Below, one piece after another: positions 35,749 through 47,822 of a DNA stretch of 64,000 nt. The notes under the pieces were generated by a model. That model ran no database searches. It saw only the letters and a list, made by a program, of their open reading frames with translations, and had not been told where the DNA came from. Origin of the DNA: Cryptomeria japonica (lineage: Eukaryota; Streptophyta; Pinopsida; Cupressales; Cupressaceae); NCBI RefSeq assembly GCF_030272615.1, contig NC_081410.1, positions 226,954,915 to 227,018,914 of the forward strand, written 5' to 3'. The translations under genes and the position numbers were made by a program. How positions within the stretch are numbered: the first letter of the stretch is position 1; every line of letters begins with the position of its first letter.

Positions 35749-36240
35749 AATTTCACATGTTTGTATACATTTTGTTTATTAGCCTAAACTAACCCTAAGA
35801 ATTATGTTTTCTCCTTTTCATTTTTTTACATGGTAGAAGATTCAAAACTAAAACCATTTAGGCACCTACAACAACATTTTCATCAAATCAAGTTCCCTCG
35901 AACACTCTCCTTTTCATTTTGGTGAACCCAGTTGAGTCTACACAAGTTAGTGCGCTTTTATGGTTTTAAGATTTTGTAATCTACAATTATCATGGATTAC
36001 TCTATATTTTAACTTTTGAATTATCCTTTTTCATTTATGATTTATTGATAGATCTTTCTTATAGGGTTTGGTGCTTCTTCTTATAAGCATGTTTTTTGTT
36101 CAATCTACCCATTTGAGATATTTGCCTAAAGGGTTAACTATTTACATATATTTTCTATCTAATTCATGATTGATATTTAGAGCTATAAAAAAATATACCT
36201 TCCTTTTTGTCTTGCTTGATTCATCTATTAAAGGTTACCA
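35749..36240 (+). repeat. TNL-unit 3' flank, copy 3 (second half)
   Basis: It continues the flank after the solo LTR: TTTGTATACAT(T/C)TTGTT, AGGGTTTGGTGCT, TGATTGATATTTAGAG and TTGATTCATCTATT are shared with 24480-24830. Confidence 0.8.
35825..35905 (-). mobile_element. 81-bp SINE-like retroposed insertion with 15-bp TSD
   Basis: TCTCCTTTTCATTTT occurs at 35810-35824 and again at 35906-35920, bracketing 81 bp absent from the matching flank of TNL-2, where the site occurs once near 24520. On the minus strand the insert starts AGTGTTCGAGGGAAC and ends near CATGTAAAAAAA, i.e. an A-rich 3' end. A possible B-box-like GTTCGA is visible, but no A-box. Long TSDs plus an A tail suggest LINE-type priming. 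Confidence 0.6.
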
Positions 36241-36697
36241 CATGTGCTTTCATTGGGTAAGTGCACCAAGATGGGGGACCAAAATTTTGCCAATTTTTTT
36301 TGCTCAAACGAAGCCATTGGGTGCATGCCAAATAGGGAACTCACAATGTCTGGTGTGCATCAATAGGTTTGGTATGTCGAGTCTAAGATTTTCTTAAACC
36401 AAATCTATTTGACAAGCACTAATTTTGGTGCTAGCCCAATTGAAATGTACTTTCAAAATCATATTTCCATTTGACACTTGCGTCAAATTTGACACTAACC
36501 AAATTTGGCGCTAGCCAAATGCTTAGCATTAGCAAATTGTGTTTCTCTTTCACACACACACTTTCTCTCTCCCAACAAGAATACATACATGAAATATAAT
36601 GTTCATTTAAGTAAAAGTCACATTTCAATATGTCATTTTCCTTTGTTATACTGTAAGTCATATTGCATGCATATATTGGCAAGATGTTTAAGAGTGG
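36241..36697. other. Intergenic, no gene recognised
   Basis: It contains words repeated at short range (AATTTTGGTGCTAGCC, AAATTTGGCGCTAGCC), but no coding domain or element borders were found. Confidence 0.5.
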
Positions 36698-37469
36698 TGT
36701 ACACACCTAAAAAATGGCTATGAATAATTAAATAAATATTTACTATTTATTCTTCTATTAAATAAATAAGTTGAAAAGTTTATTTATTTGGTTCACTGGT
36801 CCTATTCTTCTATGTCAATTTATTAAAATTAAATATCACTTATTTAATTATTTTAATTCTTCTAAAGTCTTCCTTAATTAAATAATTTTAAATTATTTAA
36901 TTAGATATTTTCTACATCATTCTATCTCCACGTCAGCTCATTTTCCAACTCATTCCTATGTGGCTAAATAAATTAATTTTTCCTAATATTTAAATTAGCT
37001 ACATTAATTCTCAACTTCTACTCCTAGTCAAGAGGAGGAAGACACTTAGTTGTCCTCCTACTCCCTATATTCTCTCCACTACTCCTACATCTTTAGAGGA
37101 GGTGGTATTCCCTGCATACTCGTCCCCTCCATTTGCTTCTTAGTAATTTTGGGTACCCCTTTCTTCTTTTTTTCCTTTTCTATTTTTTTCTCCTATTTTT
37201 GTGTGTCCTTGTGTTTAATTTTGCTTTCTTTTGTCTTTCTTCTGGACGCACTTCGGAACCTCGGGTTCCTAGAATCCCAAAGTGTGTCCCTTTATTTTGT
37301 TTCTCTTGTTTTCACTTTGGAGTTCTAGGTTCCCGAAGTTCCAAAGTGTGTTCTTTATTTATTTTGCGTTTCACACTTCGAAACCCTAGGTTTTTGGGAT
37401 CCCAAAGTGTGTCTCATGTTCTTTGTTTCTTTTCATCTTCGGTTAGGAGTTTGGTGCAGTCACGACAGG
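36698..37469 (+). mobile_element. LTR-like segment, probable gypsy LTR fragment
   Basis: It starts TGTACACACCTAAAAAATGG and then shows AATTAAATAAATATT-rich sequence like the other Tat-type LTRs here. The region then turns pyrimidine-rich and carries the hairpin repeats listed separately. A CA end is tentatively placed at CACGACA (37469). No TSD was found. The 92- and 113-codon ORFs here are low-complexity artefacts. Confidence 0.35.
37249..37412. repeat. Three tandem hairpin-forming units, period 61-64 bp
   Basis: Units start at 37249, 37313 and 37374. Each has a core of about 38 bp that is itself an imperfect palindrome (CACTTCGGAACC ... TCCCAAAGTGTG). T-rich spacers separate them. Confidence 0.8.
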
Positions 37470-38289
37470 AGTAAGTCCTCAAAGAGAATAGTCTGGACCA
37501 TGTAGAAAATGAAATAAAACATAAACAAATCAAAGCGATGGAGGCAATGCAGAAACAAACTATATTGAATCAAAGAATTTAAATACAACTGGCCAACAAC
37601 ATGCAGGCTTACAAGGTTCAACACAGGCCTAATTACAAACATGCTCAAATACAGGATCTAACTCAAGCAAGAATGTGAGCCAAATTCGGACCTCCTAATC
37701 TTAAGATTGATCTTCTATATTCCATATAGTACTTCTGTATGCCTAATAACATCGAATTATATGATATTCATATCTCTAGGATGATCCGTGTCAGCCCAAG
37801 ATGGAACAATTGCCGATGAAGAAGATGTAATGTGTAAAACAACAACATCAGTCTTTGCCAAAGGAATCCCTCTGAAAATAACATAGAATGATGTGTAGAC
37901 CCCAAGGGAAGCTCAACCACAAGCCAAGGAATGTTGGAAGCAATGAAACTAGGCTCTGCAAGCTACAAAAATGTTTCACAAGATTCTCCATTAGCAAATA
38001 GATCCAGGAAGCTCTGGTGCTTTAAGTCAGAAAACTATCCCAAATTTCAGAAGCGATAACTTGCTGAAAAAAGATCCAAACATCTCACAGATAGGATAAG
38101 ATAGATGAACATGTCCACAAACAAAATCAAGCTCTGCAAAATTCAGTGTGCAAATGCAAAGAAACATAGAAAGAAATGTTGAAACTGCAAAGCAAAAAGA
38201 AAATGTTTTTCATTGATGCAAGATTGCCAAGAACCAGGTATGCTCCTTCATCAAACATCTGAGGTTGATTAAAAATGAGTCCCTCACTT
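37470..38289 (-). mobile_element. Probable 3' non-coding or LTR part of the chromovirus fragment
   Basis: No coding sequence. It lies directly downstream, in the minus sense, of the chromodomain remnant, and reads into GAGGGACTCATTTTTAATC just past the stop, a plausible polypurine tract and LTR start. The LTR ends were not confirmed. Confidence 0.4.
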
Positions 38290-39828
38290 TGCAGGGGTCA
38301 AAGGAAAACCAAAATGGTCTTCCTCAACCTAAGAAATCCATGACGAGTCTTCAACTGGTTTGCCTTTCCACTTCATAATATACTCTTTGTATTGTTTGCC
38401 TCAGGTGTTGTGCCCAATTCTACTATCCATAATGTCTTCAATCTGGTCTGGTACCCTCTGAGGTATCTGCTTCCCCAATTCTATTGCATTGTCTTCACTG
38501 AATTCTACCTCATGATACTGGTGTAGGTCTACAATGTTGAATATAGGTGAAATACCCAAAGTAGAAGGTAACTCCACTTCATATGCATTTTTGGAACTAA
38601 ATTTCCTCATGATATTACAAGGTCCAAACTTCCTCATCTTCAACTTATTGAAGGTTCCAACTGGAAATCTTTCTTTTCTTAGATACACCATTACTTTATC
38701 TCCAACTTCAAATTCCTTGTGTCTCCTCTTTTCATTTGCTTTCTCCTTATACTTATTGTTCATGTCCTCCAAATGTTGTTTGACTTGATTATGTACTGTA
38801 TTCATATGTTCTGCAAATTCTTTCACTTTTGCACTCCTTTTATCTTCATTACTGACCTATCTCAACTCTGATATGCCTCTAGGGTGTATTCTAGTAACGA
38901 TCTCAAAGGGTCTTCTTTTGGTACTCCTGTTCACTGAATTATTGTAGGTGAACTCTGTTTGTGCAAGGATTAAGTCCCAACTTCCAATTTCCTCTCCAGC
39001 TAAACATCTCAACAAATTTTCCAAACACCTATTTACTACTTCTGTTTGTCCATCAGTTTTTGGGTGAAAAGTAGAATTGAATTTCAATTTTGTCTTCATC
39101 TTCTTCCAAAGTGTCCTCCAAATATATCTAACAAATTTAGTGTCTCTGTCCGAAACTATGCTCTTAGGTAATCCATGTAGTCTCACCATGTCTTTAAAAA
39201 ATAGGTTACCTATATGCACGAAATATGTTGTCTTCTTACAGGGTATGAATTGTGCCATCTTTGAGAATCTATCGACCACCACAAATATATAATAATTTCC
39301 TCTATCTGTCTTAGATAATCCAAGTATAAAATCCATGCTTAGGTCCTCCCAATGTCTCTTCAAAACTATCAAAGGCTTATACAACCCAATATTTTGACTA
39401 CTACCTTTTGCAAGTTGACAATTCTATAGCTTTGCACAAATCTCCTAACATCCTTATGAATCTAGGGCCAAAAGTAATCCTCACCAACCAAGGCTACCGT
39501 CTTATCAACACCGAAGTGTCCTGCTAATCCTCCACTAAGATTTCCTTTTATCAGATTATCCCTCATAGAGATCCTAGGTATACACAACTGAGTTCCTCTA
39601 AACAAAATCTCATCTTTAATTAAATAATCTAGCCACTTGCTCATGTCCACCATAACCAATTCTTTACAAGCTTTCCAAGGTTCTGCAAAATCCAATTCAT
39701 CTTGATACCAATTCCTCAATTCCTCATAACCAAATACCTCCACTCCCATCTTTGTCAGCAAGTTCCTCCTTCTACTCAAGGCATCAATAACTTTATTTGA
39801 CTTTCGACTTCTATGCTTCAAAACATAG
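38290..39828 (-). mobile_element. Ty3-gypsy chromovirus fragment: RNase H tail, integrase, chromodomain
   Basis: Minus-strand fossil of a chromovirus pol 3' end. In element order: RNase H tail (KHRSRKSNKVIDALSRR) near 39780-39828; HHCC zinc-binding region with GHFGVDKTV near 39480-39650; integrase core with MDFILGLSKT, VVVDRFSKMAQF, LHGLPKSIVSDRDTKF and FHPKTDGQTEVVNR at about 38900-39370; a C-terminal part with VGDKVMVYLRKERFP at about 38450-38800; and a chromodomain remnant (EYIMKWKGKPVEDSSWIS) near 38300-38400. Reverse transcriptase, protease, gag and the 5' LTR are absent. It has a few breaks. It stops abruptly where plus-strand copia coding sequence begins. Confidence 0.9.
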
Positions 39829-42422
39829 GTACAAGTCTACGATAATTCCACCCATCTCATGTTTCTTTGATTTAGCGGATGAGGAAGGCATTACTGATTC
39901 TGATGATGAACTGGCATAAGACTCTACTATTGGATCCGACAATGGGAAGGAATGGGTGTTTCTGGCTATCAAGCAAGACAATCCGACATTGGAAGAGAAT
40001 GTACTTGAAGAGAAGGCACTTGATACTAAAATTGAAGACAATGATGAATGGGTAATTAATAGTGGTTGTTCACATCATATGACTAGAGATAAAGGGAAAT
40101 TTTTGTCTTTGCAAGAATTTAATGGTGGTCTAGTTAGATTTGGAGATGACAAGGCATGTATGATCAAAGGAAAAGGAACTATATCACTGGATGGTAAGAA
40201 TAATATTGACAATGTTTATTATGTTGAAGGTTTGAGGCATAATCTTTTGAGTGTAGGACAATTGGTAGATAAGGGATTTCAATTACAGTTCAAGGATGGA
40301 AAATGCAAAATCATTAACAAATCTATCTTGGAGATTGCAATCGGTACACAGACAAAAGATAATATATTTCATTTGAACTTTGGTGAGAAGACATGTTTGA
40401 TTACATAGATTGATGAGAGTTGGTTATGGCATAAAAGGTTGTGTCATGTGAATTTTGATTGCATTGTGAAGATCAGTTCAACTAAGGCAGCTAGGGATAT
40501 ACCTAAGATTATGAAGCCCTATAATCCGGTATGTAAAGAATGGCAAATGGGTAAATAGGTCAGAACCTCTTTTAGGAGTATACAAGATAAACCAAATGAT
40601 GTTCTTGATCTTATTCATACTGATTTGTGTGGCCCTGGTAGAGTTAAAAGTTTTTCAGGTGATAAATATTTCATGCTAATCATTGATGATTATTCTAGAA
40701 TGACGTGGGTTACTTTTCTGAAAGAAAAATATAAAGCATTTGAAAAGTTTAAAATCTTTAAGGCTAAAGTAGAAAATGAGAAAGGATTGAAGATTAAATG
40801 TTTGAGATCAGATCATGGTGGAAAATTCACATCCGGTGAGTTTAATAACTTTTGTGACAAGCATGGTATAAGAAGATAATTTTCTGCTCCAGGGACACCT
40901 CAACAAAATGGAGTTGTGGAAAAGAAGAACAAAACTATCTTGGATCCTGCTAGAACAATGATGATGGAAGCTAGTCTACCTCATATCGACTTGAGAGAAG
41001 CAGTGAGTACATTGGTTTATACATTCAATAGAGTACATATCAAAGGAGAAACCGGTAAGACACCTTATGAATTATGGTTTGGAAATTCACCTATAGTTAA
41101 GTATTTCAGAATTTTTGATAGTAAATGTTATATCAAGAGAGATGATATTATTGGGAAATTTGATCCTAGATGTGATGAAGGCATATTTCTTAGTTATTTT
41201 AATGAAAGAAAAGCATATAGATATTATAACAAGAGATTGCAGAGAATTGTGGAGAGTGCTAATGTCAAAGTAGATGAGCTGAAAAAAAGTCAAATCAGAG
41301 TTTATGAGAAGGAACCAACGGTGAAAATGATTATATCTGAACTGGTAGGACCTTTACTGGAACAGAGAGTTGAACCAGTTACTACAGTAGTAGTAGAGAA
41401 TTCTACATTAACTGAAGAACATGGAAGAGGAACAGAAAGTCATAAGACTCTTAGGTATATGAGATTGAATAATTCAGAAGATCATATCATTGGGGATAAG
41501 AGCAATGGAGTGATGACAAGAAGAAGAATGGCAACTAATGAGGTATGTTTAATTTCACAAGTTGAACCAGTATCAGTAATTGAGGCATGAAAAGATGAAT
41601 ATTGATTGAAAGCTATGAAAGAAGAATTAGATCAGATTGAGAAAAATAACACATGGACCTTGGTTCCCCGACCTAAAAATAAAAATGTTATTGGAACTAA
41701 ATGGGTTTTTAGGAATAAATTGAATGAGGATGGTCAAGTTATAAGGAATAAGGCTAGATTGGTTTGTAAAGGATATTCTCAGAAGGAAGGAATTGATTAT
41801 GGAGAGACTTTTGCACCTTGTAAGATGATTTCTTGCCTATGTTGCTTATAAAAGCAACAAGGTTTATCAGATGAATGTTAAATGTGCATTTTTGAATGGG
41901 GATCTTGATGAGGAAGTTTATATTGAGCATCCTGATGGTTTTTAACTATCAGATGATACATATATAGTTTGCAGGTTAAGGAGAGCTTTATATGGATTGA
42001 AACAAGCACCTAGAGCTTGGTATGCAAGGTTGGATAAATATCTTTTGAATCTTGGTTTTACTAAGGGCAGTGCTGATAGTAATTTATATTATAAGATCAT
42101 TGATGAAGATATATGAATTAATGAAGTATTTATTGATGACATTATTTTTGGAGGTGAGGATAAGTTATGCATAGAATTTTCTAAGAATATGGAGAAAGAA
42201 TTTGAGATGTCTATGATTGGTGAGATGAAATTTTCCTTAGGTTTGTAGATTACTCAAACTGACAAAGGTATTTTCATCTGTCAAACTAAATATGCTAAGG
42301 AATTATTGAAGAAATTTGGTATGGGATATTCTAAACTGGTAAGTACTCCTATGGTTACAAGTGAGAAATTGACAAGAAAAGATGTTTCCGCACCGGTAAA
42401 TCCTACAAGATACAAATCTATG

Positions 42423-43806
42423 TGTAGTCACACAAATCTGTCCATTTTAATTAAATGAATATTTGCTATTTATTTGATTAAAAATCCACTAGCCATCAGT
42501 TAATTAAATAAATATTTAATTAATTCATCTCCAAACATTCTTCTATTAATTAAATAAATTATTTAATTTATTTTAATTAATTCATTAAGCCAAATACAAA
42601 TCAATTAAATAAATAAAATCTATTTATTTAATTAAAATCCCTTTTCCTCTTTTAAATAAATTAAATAAAACATTTATTTAAATCATTATCCCCACCCCAC
42701 TTGCATTTTCCTACAAATGCAACTTGCACACATTTTGAAATAAATGAATTTTTATTTTAAATAAAATCCTATTTTCCCTCACCCACCAAATCCACTTGCA
42801 AAATCTAATCCCCTTCTAGATTCTTCTAACCTTTTCCTAATTAACCTAATCCATCCCCTAAATATTGTCACATTCCTAAGCAAAATGGAGTCACTTCTCA
42901 AAGCCTAAAAGTCTTTGATAACCATTAAAGGCTTTCAACCTTCAACCACTAAATGTCTCAAAGTCTTGGATAACCTTTGAAAGCTTTCAACCTTCAACCA
43001 CTTAATCCCCAAAGTCTCCAATAACCATTAATGGTTACCTCAAACCCTCCCACATGGTTAAAACATTTGTTTTGACTCAACCTCTACCCAACCCAAGGGT
43101 CTCATCAGGCCTTTAATGCTTTGACCATGATTATCTCTTAATCATTTGCACAAAGGTTTATCCTTGGATTAACTCTTAATCCAATGGGTAAGCTTAATTT
43201 AGACTTGACCCTTAGCCTTTAGATAACCATGAAGTCTTCTCAGGCATTCAATGCCTCCAACCCCTTTCTCTCAACCCAATCCTATGTTGACACTTGTCAC
43301 CATTTTATTGGTGCCAATTGTGCACATGGATCCCCAACTTTCAAACTTGGCCCTTGATTAAACCATTCAATCTTAACCCTTCATTTCCCCATTTCTTCTA
43401 TAAATAGAACCCTTCTCCTCAAGCAAAGAAAGAGAAGCATTAGAGTATTGTTGTTATACTGGCATTAGCATAGAGCTTTCTCATAGCATCACTATCTACA
43501 CTTGCATAGGATTTGCTTATCATATTCAACCATCTTGAATCTCCATATGGCATCCATGGCTAGTGCTAAAAGCTGAGAGCTACACTCATTTGGGACTTGG
43601 AGAGGAGAGGAACAAGGGAGGAGCAACTATGAGCATCTTGATTAGCTATTTTATTCTATGTTTATATGCTTTCTATTTCATGCTTAATATCTCTCTTGAT
43701 ATGCCTGTTTAGGATAATCTTTTGTTGCTAACACTAACATTTGTTTCTTGTGCTCTTGTGTGTGTTGCCATCAAACAGATTTTCTAATCCTTTTTGCAGA
43801 GCATCA
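42423..43806 (+). mobile_element. Solo LTR (family B, copy 1) inserted in the copia element, TSD CTATG
   Basis: It starts TGTAGTCACACAAATC, ends TTTGCAGAGCATCA, and is flanked by CTATG at 42418-42422 and 43807-43811. It is 1384 bp long. A TATA box and leader (TTCTATAAATAGAACCC) lie at about 43400, and the start is rich in TTAATTAAATAAAT. There is no internal region. It shares both ends and many internal blocks with 56537-57981. Confidence 0.95.
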
Positions 43807-43997
43807 CTATGATTGGAGGTCTGCTTTATTTGACTCAAACTAGGCTTGACATTATGAATGTTGTTTGTATTGTTTCAAGATTTCAGAGTGATCCTAGAGA
43901 AAATCATGAGATGGTGGTGAAAATGATTTTTAGATACTTGCAAGGTACATCAGAATATGGTTGTGGTACCCTATGGATGATAAATTTACTTTATGTG

Positions 43998-45299
43998 TGT
44001 AGACACTTAAAAATAATTATTTTTAATTATTTTTAATTCCTCACATAATTAATTAATTAATTATGTTAATTAGAATTCTCCTCAATATTAATTAAATATA
44101 ATTGATATTGTCACTATAGCATGTGACTGATTTATTTAATAAATCAATCCCTTTCTTTATTCTTCTAAAAGATTAAATCCTCAAAAATCTTCTTCTTGGC
44201 TAATTAATTTCAATTAATTAGCTAACCTACCTCATTCCTACAAATCATCTTCTTAATTAATCATTAACCTAATAAATTCTTCTAGAAACTCCCTAAACTC
44301 ACTTAACCTTATTCTTCTAATTTTTAATTCCCTCCACTCATTCTCTCTCCTAGTCAAATCCTCCTAGAATTCCTAATCCCACCTAACATTTCCTCTAAAC
44401 CCCCTCCTAATGAGTTTCTAATGGCTAATCATCATGATTAGCCACGAAGTCAACTCCTTGTCCCTTCCATCGAACCACTAGTTTTTAATGCTCTTTTCCT
44501 AGGTGAATGTGAGATCTTTAAAATCTCACAATCCTCTAGGCATCTCCTCTCCCAAGAAATTTTTAATTCCTTCTTATTCCTCCAATCCCCATGATTATCC
44601 CTTTTTGGATAATTTTAAATTCCTCCTCCCCATTCTTCAAGGAATGTCACATCCCTTGCTCCTCTCAAGGCACATTAGGAAGTCTTCCCAATGCACTTTG
44701 CTCTTCTCAAGGTACCTTGGGAAGTCTTCCCAATGTACCTTGAGGAGTGTGGAGACAAGAAATGCCTTTAAGGCATATCTCTTGGTCTCCACACCCTCTC
44801 TTGGGCTTTGTGTGAGCTCACAAGCAATCCTAGCCCTTCATCTTGAATCCATCCTAGCCATCCATTCTTCCTCTCCTCTTCCTATAAATTGAGGATTCCA
44901 TCCCTCCATTCTTCATCTCCAAGTTCAGTAATCTTATTCTGCCCTTTTGAGCCTAGAAAAATCATTTTAGCATCCTTATCATGTCAAAATCATCCTACAT
45001 CCACACTTAATCATCTCATTTCCATTATCTTCCAAATCCATTCCATTTGTGCACAACATTGGAGAGCCATCCACATCAAGCAAGCAAGAGGAGTACATCA
45101 AGTGGAGCATCGTCCAAGGGTGCCTTCACTTCATCAAGCTCCATCCAAAGGAGAAGGTAAAAGGATTGTGTGAGGTATATACATTTTGATTATTCATGTT
45201 TTCATGCATTTCAAATTATGTCTTTGATTTCATATACTTCCATGTTTGATTTGCATGCTTATTAACTAATCCACCTCATAGGTCTTTTTCCCCTCTTCA
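43998..45299 (+). repeat. 5' LTR of the Tat element
   Basis: It starts TGTAGACACTTAAAAATAAT and ends TTTCCCCTCTTCA. It contains TTCCTATAAATTGAGG, a plausible TATA box, near 44880. The 129- and 94-codon ORFs seen here and again in the 3' LTR are not genes; they recur only because LTRs are duplicates. Confidence 0.93.
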
Positions 45300-47822
45300 T
45301 TCTGGCATGCCCGGTGGGACCCACGTCCCTAAGAACTAATGTTTTTTTTTTGAGTTTCTGTGAGTTGTGAGACGTAGGTTCCGGAATAGCGCGACTGTAG
45401 AAAAACAAAAAAATCTTTGGCGGCTCTGTATTTCAGGGCGAGCGCTTTGTGCATTCTCCCATCTCCTCCTCATTCTTCTTCTTCTATCTATCTTCTGTTT
45501 CTTTTATGTTTCTGTTTAATTTTAATAATCTGTTTGATCGCAGGAATTAATTAAAAATTCTGTTTCATTTATGTTTCAGTTTAATTTTAATAATTTGTCT
45601 GATCGCAGGAATTAATTAAAAATTCTATTTCATTTCTGTTCCTGCGCGATCCTCATTTTTTTTTGTAAAAATTCAAATTTGAAATCTGCTCTGTTTAATT
45701 ATACTTTTTGAAGCCCAAAATCCCACATTCCTCTATTTTAAGGGTTTGCCATAACTCCTTCCCCTTTTATCCAATCACCTCCAAATTTTCCCATATTGTC
45801 CATCTCCAATTTTTGCTTCTTTGTCCCCCTTGGACAAATTTTTCCATTCCTTCATCTCTCCTCCAAAATCCCCATTTTTCGCTTGCTTATCCCTTGGAAA
45901 GTAGCAAAAACCTAGTCAAACACCATTTACCCATCAAATTTTCCTCCAAATCCACATTTGTCATTAGTAAAAAAGTTCTTATTCATGTTTTTCTACTTAT
46001 TCCCAAAAATTCAAAAAAAATTAATATTTTTGTCATTTTGTTGTCTTTTGCAGGATGCTTGTTGAAGACTCCATTTTTCAAACTACTAATCAAGTTGTTT
46101 TGTAGGTTGCCTAAGAAATCTGACCAAACATTGTGCATTTATTTAAATTAGGCACCTAGATATTAATTAAAATGGAATGAACCATTGTCTTATGTATCTT
46201 TAAGAAAAGTGTAAAGGTAAGAGAGTATGCTCTCGTCTAGCTAGACGATCAAAAATCCAGACCCTCCAACCTTTTCTTGTTTGATTGCATGTTTACCTCT
46301 AGCGGGCCTGCCCTCCCAACTTGCTCTTTGAGAAGGTAAGAGGGGATCGACCCAAGTGAGTACACCCAGACCTGGGGTTCCCAACTCACTATAATAAATA
46401 GGCTATTGACTCTGAAAGGGTCAATGGTTGGGGCTATATGAGAGTTCACTCTCACATTGGGTGCTTAGTAGGATCCTAGAGATCTCAATCACGCTTGCGT
46501 GACTACTAAGTTCTTGGTGCTTCGTTGGGCTATAGGCCTCAATTGCACTTGCACAACTTTGAAGGGTAGCTCCTAACGAGAAGACTTACTAAACACCTTG
46601 TTCATAGTGGCCAAAACCCTTCTAGTCATTGGTGCAGGAGGCTGGACCTCCGAAGCCGCCCATATTTTTACGGCCCTTAGCAGAGACACAAAGTTCACCA
46701 TGAGGAGTTTTCATAGGAATTGATGCTTGGTTTCCCCAAGAAGTGAGTGTTGTGGAGGGGAGCCAGTGGGGTCAAGCATCTAAGTGTCCGCTCTGGGTAA
46801 GCGTAGCTGGGAAACCGATTGGGATCCAATGATTATTGTCCTTGCCAACCTTAAGAATGTTGTATATGAGCATGAGTGTCTTTGAGATAATATGCATTTG
46901 ATCATTGTGTTTGCTTTGTTTGATACATACTTGCCAAGAGAAGACTAAAAACACATCACTATCCCCAAACACTTTGCAAAAACACTTGTCAAGACACAAA
47001 CAATTGTCCAAGTCATTACCCACACAAAGTCCAAAATTGTGTCAAAACTCCGTCCGTCCCATGTTTCATAAGCTCAAGAGAGAAGCTAAGAGTTCATCCT
47101 CTCCATCAACATTCAAGTTTGTCCTTTGAAACACCAACTATCATCCAAATTAGGGTGGTCATGTCCCTTCATATAACTTGCCATTTGAATCTATCCTCCA
47201 TTGAGTCATGTTCATGCCAAGAACAACCTAGTAATCGAGTTTCTTCTAAGCCATCACTATCATACCTCCTCCATTAATCATCCTCAAATTTCCTAAGGAC
47301 TTAGCACATTAAATCAATCTCCCACCGTTATCAAATCAATTATCAAAATTCAAATCCAATCATCCTCTAATCCAATTTAACCTCGCGTTAAGGTTATATG
47401 CCTTGTGAAATTCCATTTAGACCTCATCATTAATCAATTGGCTCTCATGCTTGAAGGGGAATCCTCTCCAAGTACCTTTTGCCTAATCCTTTTGAGTCAA
47501 TCAAGACTCTTAACTCATGTCTTTACTTTGCTTAGGGTCATTAGCCAACCCTTGGTATAAGAGAGGCTTTTTAATCATCAATCCAAGGTCTAAATTCTAC
47601 ACAACTTGGCCATCACCTTACTTGTGGTTGCATCCACCACCTAAAATCCTCATCCAAGGACTAAGGTGTCAAATCTTAATCAAATCCAAGCTCTAATCCA
47701 AGAACCATACCAATCAACAAAATCCCTCATCATAAAAGACAAAATCCAAAATTCCACAAATATCTTGCTAAATCCTTTCATCACAAATTTCCCCCTCCAA
47801 ACTTTTCCAAGGTTATTCGTGT
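45300..47822 (+). other. Tat element leader (untranslated) region
   Basis: Directly after the LTR comes TTCTGGCATGCCCGGTGG, a candidate primer-binding site; the primer tRNA could not be named. A 65-bp tandem duplication (GTTTAATTTTAATAAT at 45514 and 45579) and a long stretch without ORFs follow. Long leaders are normal in this lineage. Confidence 0.65.

Noticed and set aside
37050-37474. ORFs of 92 and 113 codons, Phe- and Leu-rich, possibly membrane proteins
   Set aside because: T-rich low-complexity sequence with hairpin repeats; no splice or conservation support.
44503-45173. ORFs of 129 and 94 codons, nearly repeated at 59405-60075, looking like a duplicated gene pair
   Set aside because: They lie wholly inside the two LTRs of one element; LTR duplication explains the pairing, and the proteins have no domain.
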